From JBJXGF01 sp046153015 (GTDB lineage Bacteria; Actinomycetota; Acidimicrobiia; Acidimicrobiales; CAIXPF01): a stretch of 12,823 nt of DNA. The position numbers and the translations under genes are program-made. Shown piece after piece: positions 1 to 6,037 of the stretch. Position 1 is the stretch's first letter; each line of letters begins with the position of its first letter. The stretch is taken from the NCBI GenBank assembly GCA_046153015.1, contig JBJXGF010000192.1, positions 1 through 12,823 on the forward strand, in the 5' to 3' direction. The notes beneath the pieces are model-generated. The model ran no database searches, was not told where the DNA came from, and worked only from the letters and a program-made list of their open reading frames with translations.

Positions 1-1
1 G

Positions 2-901
2 CTGCGAACCGCCGAAGTGCTCCACCGGGGCGCGGTTCTCCACCTCGCCCTCGTCTACGACCCGCTCCCCACCACCGGCGGCGGCGACGAGCCCGCCCCG
101 CGGCCGCTGTCGGCCGACGACCTCGCCGAGCTCGCTGCCTGGCGGCCCATGCTCGGCGGGTCACGCACCAGCGGCCTCGGGCGGACCACCCAGACGCGCC
201 TGTACCGCCGTACCCTGGCGCTCAGCGACGACGACGACCTCCTCGCCTGGCTGCAGCTCGGCGGGATGGACACGTTCCGCAAGCTGGTCACCACCCCCGT
301 CGCCGCCCCGCCCAGCCCGCGGACCCGGCCGTCGCGGCGCTGGCGGCTCCAGGTCCAGGACGCCTTGTTCACCGCCGGCCGGCCCGGCGCACCCGCCGAC
401 GGCGAGGCGGCGGACCAGGTGAACCGGGCGCCGTTCCAGCGCATCGGCGACCAGCTGGTCATCGCCGGGTCCTCGCTCAAAGGTGCGCTCCGATCACGAG
501 CCGAGTTCATCACCCGGACACGGGGCGAGCCGATCTGCGACCCGGCGTCAGCGCCATGCGGGACCTGCACGATCTGCACCCTCTTCGGCAGCCCGGCGCG
601 ACGCGGGAAACTCGCCGTACACGACGCCCCCCTCATCGACCCCGTCACCGCCGACCGGACCCACGTCGCCATCGACCGCTTCACCGGCGGCGCCGCCGAC
701 CGCCGCCTGTACACCCACGAAGTCGTCATCAACGGCTGCCTCGATCTCGTCGTCGACGCGCTGTCCGAGCTCTCCGCGCACGACAACGAACTGCTGGAAG
801 CGGTCATGGCCGACATCGACGCCGGCTACGTCGGCATCGGCGCCGGCGTGACCCGCGGCTACGGCACCGTCGAAGTCATCGAGGGCGCCGGCCGGGGGTG
901 A
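2..901 (+). CDS. Fused double-RAMP (Cas7-type) protein of a type III CRISPR-Cas effector, 5' partial
   Basis: The frame is open to the left edge, so the gene begins outside the window; the first internal start is GTG at 17 (294 aa from there, numbering used here). A C-terminal piece of a first RAMP domain is seen with a glycine-rich loop at residues 46-56 (LGGSRTSGLGR). A complete second RAMP domain follows from about residue 108: IAGSSLKGALRSR at 149-161, a Cys cluster C174-x6-C181-x2-C184-x2-C187 followed by LFGS, THVAIDRFTGG at 215-225 and a glycine-rich end from 273. These are Csm3/Cas7 hallmarks; C4 zinc clusters of this kind occur in Cas7 domains of types III-D and III-E. Family knowledge says such subunits form the crRNA-binding backbone and cut target RNA with an Asp; D133 (AADQVNR, before the SSLKG motif) is my candidate. 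Which III subtype is inferred, with III-D favoured by fusion and context. The stop overlaps a GTG (GTGA at 898) in another frame. Confidence 0.88.
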   Translation: MRTAEVLHRGAVLHLALVYDPLPTTGGGDEPAPRPLSADDLAELAAWRPMLGGSRTSGLGRTTQTRLYRRTLALSDDDDLLAWLQLGGMDTFRKLVTTPVAAPPSPRTRPSRRWRLQVQDALFTAGRPGAPADGEAADQVNRAPFQRIGDQLVIAGSSLKGALRSRAEFITRTRGEPICDPASAPCGTCTICTLFGSPARRGKLAVHDAPLIDPVTADRTHVAIDRFTGGAADRRLYTHEVVINGCLDLVVDALSELSAHDNELLEAVMADIDAGYVGIGAGVTRGYGTVEVIEGAGRG

Positions 902-950
902 CTGGCGGCTACGCGCCCATCTCGTCTCCTCATGGGACGACGTCCGTGCC

Positions 951-1301
951 GTGTGCGCCGGGACGACCGCAGTGTGGGTCGACATCGACCGGGTCGGGGA
1001 CGGCCCCCTGCCCGACCGGGCGCCCCTCACCACCCACCTCTGGGCGTGGACCAACGAACGGCTCCTGCGGGTGCGCATCGACCGCGACCGGTTCTGGTTG
1101 ACCGAACTGTCCGACGGTGATGGCGACGAACCCGTCGACGTCAGCGGCCCCACCCCGCTCCGGCCCTGGGAGGCGGACCGCCGGGTCGCCCTGCAAGCCC
1201 ACGCTGCTAGACGCCGCTTCGACGCCTACCTCGCCCACCACCGCCCCACGAGCGGGCCCGCCGCCGCGCCCGTCGTGTTCTACCGTGAGCGTCCGGAATG
1301 A
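951..1301 (+). CDS. Small CRISPR-associated protein, Csx19-like (tentative)
   Basis: A 116-aa product if the GTG at 951 is used; it is the only ATG/GTG/TTG start near the 5' end of this frame. The protein has a core resembling the small Csx19 (TIGR03984) accessory proteins of type III-D loci: an early hydrophobic strand (TTAVWVDIDRV) and then a strand pair LWAWTNERLLRVRIDRDRFW, ending in a Pro/Ala tail. The match is by pattern and position after a RAMP gene, not by alignment, so the family call is weak. The frame stays open upstream to 852 with no start codon and reads DWRLRAHLVSSWDDVRAVC just before GTG 951, which looks like natural protein sequence. The gene may therefore be 5'-truncated or frameshifted near 898. 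It ends 20 nt before the convergent cas6 stop. Its role in the complex is not established. Confidence 0.55.
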   Translation: MCAGTTAVWVDIDRVGDGPLPDRAPLTTHLWAWTNERLLRVRIDRDRFWLTELSDGDGDEPVDVSGPTPLRPWEADRRVALQAHAARRRFDAYLAHHRPTSGPAAAPVVFYRERPE

Positions 1302-1321
1302 GACCGCCACGGCGTTGAACC

Positions 1322-2101
1322 TCACCGCTCGGCGCCGGCCGCGACGACCCAACCCATCCCCTTCGCCGTCTGATCCCCCATCCCGGTCAACGCGGCGAAC
1401 CTGGCCAGCGCGGCGACCCCGGCGAGAGCGTCCTCGGAGCAGCGCCGGGCCTCGAGCACCTGGAACTCCACCCGACCCACGAACCCCACCACCTTGCCGT
1501 CCGGGAACTTCGTCACATGCGACGCCGTCCGGATCCGGTGCCCCGACACCGCCAGACGATCCTCGATCACCGCCGCCGTCTCCGCTGGCAGGACCGCGTC
1601 CGCGGGCGCGAAACACCCCCAGCGGTCCCACAACCGGCCGAACAGCACATCCGGCAGCGGCAACGGCCACGACCGCCGGGCGCCCCCGGCGGCGATGCGG
1701 ACCGTGGTCGGCGTCCTGAACTCCAAAGCAAACCACGACGCCGGCCGGGCCCGGTCACGCAGCTCCCGGTAACTGGCCGAGACAACCGTCGTCCCGACAT
1801 GGCGCCACGACGACCGACCCACCCGCAACGCCGCCAACTCACCCAACGCCTCGAACACGCGGCCCGCCACGGCGTCGTCGGCCACGCCCACCTCGAAGCG
1901 CCACACCCCTGCCTGCTCATGCAACGGCGTAACCGACAACGGCTTCGGGGCCGGCGCGTCATGCAGCCGCGCCGCCAACCCCGGGTCACGCTCCCACACC
2001 GCCCGCAAGACCGCAGCGTGAACCCCCGGACCGGTATGCGGCGGCGGCCCCTCGCCCGAGAGATCCTCAGCGGCGAGCTCCACTCGAATCCTGGCTGGCA
2101 T
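1322..2101 (-). CDS. cas6: Cas6 CRISPR pre-crRNA endoribonuclease
   Basis: A 259-aa protein, the usual size for Cas6. It cuts CRISPR repeat RNA to give the mature crRNAs loaded into the type III complex. Seen: an N-terminal region with H22 and H28 (PPPHTGPGVHAAVLRAV), LHDAPAPKPLSVTPL at about 46-60, and the C-terminal glycine-rich loop LTGMGDQTAKGMGWVV at 238-253, the most recognisable Cas6 signature (compare the usual FTGxGxxTxxGMG). Which His is catalytic cannot be fixed from sequence alone; H22 and H28 lie in the expected N-terminal area. I chose ATG at 2101 because GGAG lies 7 nt upstream and the protein then begins MPARIRVEL, a normal first beta strand; a longer frame to 2140 adds only 13 unconvincing residues. 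The gene is convergent with the RAMP/Csx19-like genes, so it is transcribed separately from them. Confidence 0.9.
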   Translation of the reverse strand: MPARIRVELAAEDLSGEGPPPHTGPGVHAAVLRAVWERDPGLAARLHDAPAPKPLSVTPLHEQAGVWRFEVGVADDAVAGRVFEALGELAALRVGRSSWRHVGTTVVSASYRELRDRARPASWFALEFRTPTTVRIAAGGARRSWPLPLPDVLFGRLWDRWGCFAPADAVLPAETAAVIEDRLAVSGHRIRTASHVTKFPDGKVVGFVGRVEFQVLEARRCSEDALAGVAALARFAALTGMGDQTAKGMGWVVAAGAER

Positions 2102-2406
2102 GCACGATCTCCACGCTCCGGGGCCCCCGACCGCGGCCACACGACGCCCGCCACGCCCAACGGTGGCGGCGCTGCCCCGCCGGGTGATGGCATGAGCGTA
2201 CTCAGCCCCGCCCGCCGACGAGTCTCCTCGGCGTGCTGCCGGCTCGGACAGGAGCCCGTCCGCACGGTCACACAGGCCGCGCCGCTCCTCGACCGTGGGC
2301 CGCCGTCCATCGGGTTGCCGGTCAGCTCGGCGGGTCGGAGCCAGCCCTCACCGCCGAATCGACTCCTGACACGACGTTGCGGCACGGCCGGAAATAGTGT
2401 GCGGCA
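2102..2406. other. Intergenic region between cas6 and the divergent 88-aa gene
   Basis: No CRISPR repeat, tRNA, insertion-sequence end or credible gene is visible in these 305 nt. It should hold the cas6 promoter on the minus strand and the promoter of the small gene at 2407. The cas6 Shine-Dalgarno is GGAG (2109-2112 region, minus strand). A TACGCT box on the minus strand at 2200-2195 is a possible -10 for cas6 but has no clear -35 and would leave a leader of about 90 nt. Overlapping frames in this stretch are arginine- and proline-rich and look like GC-driven artefacts. Confidence 0.5.
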
Positions 2407-2673
2407 GTGCACAGGTCGTGGGCAGACGAGCAGATCAGCGCCGCGTCGCTCGCCGTCGCGCGAGCGGCGGCCGCGGTGCTCATCCTCAGCGGTGAGGTTG
2501 TGGAGCGTGCCGGCGCTGCGTTGCGGCGCAGTGGCCAGAAGATCAGTGACGAGCGATGGCTCCGCCATGCCCGGAGCATGCCCTGGCACACCACGAATCC
2601 GAGACCGCTCACCGACACGGAGCTGCGAATGATTGAGGCGACCCGAAGCCGGGTCCAGCCGAAGACCGGCTGA
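2407..2673 (+). CDS. Hypothetical 88-aa protein upstream of a GNAT gene
   Basis: I do not recognise a family. The 88-aa product has a probable amphipathic or weakly hydrophobic helix at about 14-40 (AASLAVARAAAAVLILSG, then EVVERAGAALRR), a central basic segment, WLRHARSMPWH, and a charged C-terminal end (DTELRMIEATRSRVQ). There are no cysteines and no signal peptide. GTG at 2407 is the only start near the 5' end of the frame; the upstream ribosome site is weak. Third codon positions are mostly G/C, as in real genes here, which supports coding. It lies 12 nt before the acetyltransferase at 2686 in the same direction, so the two are probably one transcript. Size and order recall an antitoxin before a GNAT toxin, but no ribbon-helix-helix (DUF1778-like) pattern is visible, so that reading is not supported beyond layout. 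Confidence 0.55.
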   Translation: MHRSWADEQISAASLAVARAAAAVLILSGEVVERAGAALRRSGQKISDERWLRHARSMPWHTTNPRPLTDTELRMIEATRSRVQPKTG

Positions 2674-2685
2674 GGCGTCGGCGCA

Positions 2686-3159
2686 GTGCCGGCGCTGCGG
2701 GAGCTGAACGCCAGCGACGAGCCGGCGTTGCGGCGCTTCCAATGCCGAACGCTCGGCGAGCCTTGGACCGCCGCGGTTCAAGATCTCATACGGGGCCACC
2801 TGCCTGACTCGATCGCCGGGGGTCACGCGCAGGGTCTCGGGTTGTGGGACGACGACAGCCTGATCGGCGTCGTCGCCTGGACCGAAGTCCACGGAAATCC
2901 CGGGGCGGCCGCCATCCCTGTCGTCGCTGTCGCAATTGGCCATCAGCGGCGGGGCCACGGGCGGCGGCTCAAGAGCGAGGCGCTGAGGCGACTGCACGGG
3001 TCCGGCCACGACATCGTGACATCGGCGGTGCACGAGGACAACGAGGCGATGCTGCGGCTCAACCAGAGTTTCGGCGCGCGGTTCGAACGAGACTCCGGCA
3101 ACCCGTCGTACCTGACTTGTGTCATCAACCTGGATGAGTGGACCGACGACAGCATCTAG
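2686..3159 (+). CDS. GNAT-family N-acetyltransferase
   Basis: A 157-aa protein with the GNAT fold signature. It should transfer acetyl from acetyl-CoA to an amine of an unknown substrate (small molecule, protein N-terminus, or aminoacyl-tRNA). Seen: N-terminal LRELNASDEPALRRF typical of GNAT strand 1/helix 1; the strand-4/acetyl-CoA loop VVAVAIGHQRRGHGRRL at 79-95, where Q87-R-R-G90-H-G92 is the pyrophosphate-binding Q/R-x-x-G-x-G/A motif; and VHEDNEAMLRLNQSFGARF at 115-133, the motif B helix ending in the usual GF/GA turn. The GTG at 2686 gives a sensible N-terminus although the Shine-Dalgarno is weak, suggesting coupling to the 88-aa gene upstream. The substrate cannot be told from sequence. 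An imperfect hairpin follows the stop. Confidence 0.88.
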   Translation: MPALRELNASDEPALRRFQCRTLGEPWTAAVQDLIRGHLPDSIAGGHAQGLGLWDDDSLIGVVAWTEVHGNPGAAAIPVVAVAIGHQRRGHGRRLKSEALRRLHGSGHDIVTSAVHEDNEAMLRLNQSFGARFERDSGNPSYLTCVINLDEWTDDSI

Positions 3160-3169
3160 GAATGGCGTT

Positions 3170-3210
3170 CATGCCCGGCGTCGCTCTCCTGGCGACGTCG
3201 GCCAGGCATG
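3170..3210 (+). terminator. Imperfect hairpin after the GNAT gene, candidate terminator
   Basis: Arms catgcc (3170-3175) and ggcatg (3205-3210) pair perfectly. An inner pair, cgtcg (3179-3183) with cgacg (3193-3197), extends the stem across a mismatched bulge. It begins 10 nt after the GNAT stop. No T-run follows, which is common for actinobacterial terminators but leaves the call uncertain. Confidence 0.35.
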
Positions 3211-3369
3211 TCGGCGGCTCGCCGTTAATCGCACGTGAATCGTCAGGACCTCAGCACGGCGCATCCAGCCCACGAGCAGCTCGGCGGCAGGCGCAGCCTA
3301 CGGGCCAGGAGGTCCGTCGGGATCGACGCCGGGGCCCCCCGACGGGGGTGCGATCACGGTCGCGCCGTT

Positions 3370-3392
3370 GAGCGTAGGCCGGCGCTACGCTC
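3370..3392. promoter_or_regulatory. 8-bp-arm inverted repeat overlapping the acyl-CoA dehydrogenase promoter
   Basis: GAGCGTAG (3370-3377) and CTACGCTC (3385-3392) are exact reverse complements around a 7-nt centre, GCCGGCG, whose first six bases are themselves palindromic. The dyad ends 8 nt before the ATG at 3401 and its right arm contains the proposed -10 box. Such placement fits an operator for a dimeric repressor of the dehydrogenase gene; which regulator is unknown, and none is encoded next to it. Formation of an RNA hairpin is less likely if transcription starts at the ATG. Confidence 0.45.
3386..3391 (+). promoter_or_regulatory. Candidate -10 box (TACGCT) for a leaderless acyl-CoA dehydrogenase mRNA
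   Basis: TACGCT fits the actinobacterial TANNNT -10 pattern and ends 9 nt before the ATG at 3401, so transcription would begin at or within a few bases of the start codon. There is no Shine-Dalgarno in those 9 nt, which agrees with a leaderless message. No good -35 box is seen. Confidence 0.4.
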
Positions 3393-3400
3393 CCCGCGCG

Positions 3401-4651
3401 ATGGACCCCTCGTACTCCGCCGATGCCGAGGCGTACCGCGCCCACATCAGATCCTTCCTCCAGGAGCACCTGCCGGCCGGCTGGCGCGGCATCGGGCGCC
3501 TCGAGGGGGAGGCCCGCTCGGCGTTCCTCGAGCAGTGGCGTGAGCTGCTCAGCGCGAACGGGCTGCTCGCCGTGGCGTGGCCGAAGATCTACGGGGGCGC
3601 CGGCCTGTCGGCCATCGAGCAGGTGATCATCAACGAGGAGTTCGCGCGCGCCGGGGCGCCCACGGGCGGCCCCAACGACGGCTTCGGGATCGGCATGCTC
3701 GGGCCCACGATCATGGCCGTCGGCAGCGAGGAGCAGAAGCGCACGCTCGTGCCCCGCATCCTCTCCGGGCAGGACCGCTGGTGCCAGGGCTACTCCGAGC
3801 CCGACGCCGGCTCCGACCTCGCCAACCTCGGCTGCCGGGCCGAGCTCGACGGTGAGCAGTGGGTGATCAACGGCCAGAAGATCTGGACCAGCCAGGCGCA
3901 GAGCGCCAACTGGATCTTCCTGCTCGTGCGCAGCCGCCCCGAGGCGCCCAAGCACCAGGGCATCACGTTCCTCCTCGTGCCGATGGACCAGCCCGGCATC
4001 GAGGTGCGCCCGATCATCAACATCGCCCGAGGCCACGAGTTCAACGAGGTGTACTTCACCGACGCCCGCACCGCCGCCGGCAACGTGCTCGGCGAGGTGC
4101 ACAACGGGTGGATGGTGGCCAACACGCTGCTCGGCTTCGAGCGGGGCGGGCGCTCGACCGTGCTGTCGATCACCTACCGGGAGGAGCTCGACCGTCTCCT
4201 CGCCGCCGCCCGAGCTCGCGGCGCAACCCTCGATCCCCACATCCGCCAGCGGCTGGCCTGGTGCCACAGCAAGGTGGAGATCATGCGCTACCTCGGCATG
4301 CGCTCGCTCACGCAGGTGCTGGCCGGTCAGCAGCCGGGGCCGCAGTCCTCGATCTTCAAGCTGCTGTGGTCGGAGTACCACCGCGAGGCGACTCAACTGG
4401 CGCTCGACATCCTCGGGCCCGAGGCCATGACCCCCTCGGGCCGGCGGGCGGCGCCGGGCATCGCCGGCGACGCGGTGGGCGCCGAGTTCTCCACCCAGTC
4501 CTGGGTGGACGTGGCGCTGCGGGCCCGCTCGGGCACGATCTACGCCGGCACCTCCCAGGTGCAGCGCAACATCCTCGGCGAGCGGGTGCTCGGCCTGCCC
4601 AAGGAGCCCCGGGCCGACGAAGGGCCCTGGGGCCAGCGGGCCCGGGGCTGA
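3401..4651 (+). CDS. Acyl-CoA dehydrogenase (FadE-like), non-canonical catalytic site
   Basis: A 416-aa FAD flavoprotein of the acyl-CoA dehydrogenase family, expected to introduce a 2,3 double bond into an acyl-CoA thioester and pass electrons to ETF in the cytoplasm. Seen: an N-terminal helical domain; GYSEPDAGSD at about 130-139 and VINGQKIWTS just after it, the middle beta-domain motifs that contact flavin and substrate; FNEVYFTDAR; and a C-terminal GTSQVQRNILGERVLGLP. At the position where medium-chain enzymes carry the catalytic Glu (YEGT), this protein has A382 (YAGT). A Glu is present at residue 247 in GFERGG, the alternative site known from isovaleryl-CoA-type enzymes and from some mycobacterial steroid side-chain dehydrogenases. 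ATG 3401 is preferred over TTG 3368, which would translate through the dyad. Substrate unknown. The gene converges on the MFS gene with 11 nt between stops. Confidence 0.93.
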   Translation: MDPSYSADAEAYRAHIRSFLQEHLPAGWRGIGRLEGEARSAFLEQWRELLSANGLLAVAWPKIYGGAGLSAIEQVIINEEFARAGAPTGGPNDGFGIGMLGPTIMAVGSEEQKRTLVPRILSGQDRWCQGYSEPDAGSDLANLGCRAELDGEQWVINGQKIWTSQAQSANWIFLLVRSRPEAPKHQGITFLLVPMDQPGIEVRPIINIARGHEFNEVYFTDARTAAGNVLGEVHNGWMVANTLLGFERGGRSTVLSITYREELDRLLAAARARGATLDPHIRQRLAWCHSKVEIMRYLGMRSLTQVLAGQQPGPQSSIFKLLWSEYHREATQLALDILGPEAMTPSGRRAAPGIAGDAVGAEFSTQSWVDVALRARSGTIYAGTSQVQRNILGERVLGLPKEPRADEGPWGQRARG

Positions 4652-4662
4652 CCGGCCGTGCT

Positions 4663-5898
4663 TCAGCTCACGCGGTAGGCCTCGGGGCGGCGGCGCAGGA
4701 ACAGCGCCAGCACGGCCACGCCCACCACGTTGCTGATCGCCAACGCCCAGCCGGCGCCGAGCAGCTCGGCCAGCTCGCCCAACACCTCCATGCCGACGGG
4801 CAGCCCGCCGATCGCCATCGAGAGCAGGCCCATCGCCCGGCCCCGCATCTCCTCGCTGCTGGAGGTGATCACGAGCGAGCTCTGGGTGGCGCCGTACGCG
4901 CCGACGAACACGCTGGCCAGGTACAGCGACCCGAACACCAGCAGGTAGCGGTCGAAGCCGGCGAAGCCGAGCAGCAGCACGAAGGCGCCGTACGAGCCCA
5001 GGCAGTACGCGCGGCCCCGCTGCGGGGCGCGCATCATCACGAACAGCGCGCCGGTCATCATCCCGAGCCCGGTGGCCGCGGCGAGCAGGCCGGTGAGGAA
5101 CGGCGTCGCGTCGACCTTGGCCGCCACGATCGGCACGATCGGGAAGTACGAGAAGTGGAAGAAGTTCACGATGAGCGTGACGCCGAGCACCGACAGCAGC
5201 GTCGGGTTGGCCGGCAGCGCCCGGAACCCCTCGGCCACGCTGCGGAAGAACGACGGCCCGCCGGCCGCGGCGCGGGGCCGGGGCGGCGGGCTCGGCAGCC
5301 GGGCCAGCACCACGAGGGCCACGCCCATCGCCGCCGCCGCCGCCAGGTACGCCTGGCCCACGCCCAGCCAGCCGATCACCGCGCCGCCGCTCAACGCGCC
5401 GATGGCCAGCCCGGCCGACGACGCGAACTGCTCGAGGGCCATGGCGTTGTTCACCTGCGCGTCGCCCACGAGGTCGTAGATGAGGGCGCGGCGCACGGTC
5501 ATGTCGATCACCCAGCCCACGCCGATCGTGACCATGAACGGGTAGAGGATCCACACGCTGAGCCGGTCGGCGAGGGCCAGCAGCCCGACGGCGGCGGTGA
5601 GCGGCATCAGCACGGCGAACTGCGCCAGCACCACCTTGCGCCGATCGAAGCGATCCGACACCGCCCCGCCGATCAGCCCGGCGAAGAGCAGCGGCGCCCA
5701 CAGGAAGCTGCCCGTGAGCTGCACGAGCCGCGGGGAGCCGGTCTGCTTGTTGACCACGTACGCGCCAAGGAAGCCGAGCGCCCAGCGGCACACGCTCCAC
5801 ACGAAGCCGCCCGCGTAGACCTTGCCGAAATGAGGCGCCGAGAACGACTCGAACGCCCGCAGCACCCCCGTGCGCGGCGCAGCAGCCGCGTGCGTCAC
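4663..5898 (-). CDS. MFS transporter, MFS_3 (EntS-like) exporter type
   Basis: A 411-aa integral membrane protein with about 12 hydrophobic segments in two halves. A signature-A loop, GGAVSDRFDRRK, lies at 77-88 between helices 2 and 3, and a Pro/Ala/Arg-rich cytoplasmic linker (around SPPPRPRAAAGGPSFFRS) separates the halves, followed by VAEGFRALPANPTL, a segment typical of the MFS_3 (PF05977) group. Members include the enterobactin exporter EntS and many uncharacterised drug or metabolite exporters; export by proton antiport is family knowledge, the substrate is unknown. The start is GTG 5898, with AAGGGGG about 6 nt upstream. It sits between two acyl-CoA dehydrogenases on the other strand, convergent with the first and divergent from the second, so any link to acyl-CoA metabolism is only positional. 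Confidence 0.9.
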   Translation of the reverse strand: MTHAAAAPRTGVLRAFESFSAPHFGKVYAGGFVWSVCRWALGFLGAYVVNKQTGSPRLVQLTGSFLWAPLLFAGLIGGAVSDRFDRRKVVLAQFAVLMPLTAAVGLLALADRLSVWILYPFMVTIGVGWVIDMTVRRALIYDLVGDAQVNNAMALEQFASSAGLAIGALSGGAVIGWLGVGQAYLAAAAAMGVALVVLARLPSPPPRPRAAAGGPSFFRSVAEGFRALPANPTLLSVLGVTLIVNFFHFSYFPIVPIVAAKVDATPFLTGLLAAATGLGMMTGALFVMMRAPQRGRAYCLGSYGAFVLLLGFAGFDRYLLVFGSLYLASVFVGAYGATQSSLVITSSSEEMRGRAMGLLSMAIGGLPVGMEVLGELAELLGAGWALAISNVVGVAVLALFLRRRPEAYRVS

Positions 5899-5928
5899 AC
5901 CTGCCCCCTTCTTGCGCCCAGCGCCGCC

Positions 5929-5934
5929 AGGATA
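5929..5934 (-). promoter_or_regulatory. Candidate -10 box (TATCCT) for the MFS gene
   Basis: On the minus strand TATCCT reads 5934 to 5929, about 30 nt upstream of the GTG at 5898. It fits TANNNT and leaves room for the visible Shine-Dalgarno. It lies in the 139-nt divergent gap shared with the second acyl-CoA dehydrogenase. No clear -35 box. Confidence 0.35.
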
Positions 5935-5974
5935 GGGGAGCGCCGCCGCGTCCGGTCGAGGCGGGCGGGGGGCT

Positions 5975-5980
5975 TACGAT
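5975..5980 (+). promoter_or_regulatory. Candidate -10 box (TACGAT) for the second acyl-CoA dehydrogenase
   Basis: TACGAT (TANNNT type) lies 57 nt before the ATG at 6038, so the message would have a leader of about 50 nt carrying the GAGGAG ribosome site. It faces away from the MFS promoter candidate in the same gap; the two boxes are about 40 nt apart, so regulation could be shared. Confidence 0.4.
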
Positions 5981-6037
5981 GCGCAGCGGGCGCCGGGAGG
6001 CGCACGAGTGGGGCGCCGAAACGCGAGGAGCAACGCG

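Noticed and set aside
2102..2406. Possible CRISPR array next to cas6
   Set aside because: Read for repeated 25-40-nt units with spacers in this gap and elsewhere in the window; none seen.
2322..2618. Minus-strand 98-codon frame opposite the 88-aa gene
   Set aside because: Antisense, no domain, no ribosome site, and would run into the 88-aa frame whose codon use is better.
2407..3159. Established DUF1778-GNAT toxin-antitoxin module
   Set aside because: The first protein shows no ribbon-helix-helix pattern and the GNAT lacks any feature that by itself marks a tRNA-acetylating toxin; only the layout fits. Kept as a question, not a call.
3138..3371. 77-codon plus-strand frame after the GNAT gene
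   Set aside because: Overlaps the GNAT end in another frame, Arg/Gln/Gly-rich, ends inside the promoter dyad; not protein-like.
4652..4662. Terminator between the first dehydrogenase and the MFS gene
   Set aside because: The 11-nt gap and flanking G/C runs give only short ambiguous stems; no convincing hairpin.
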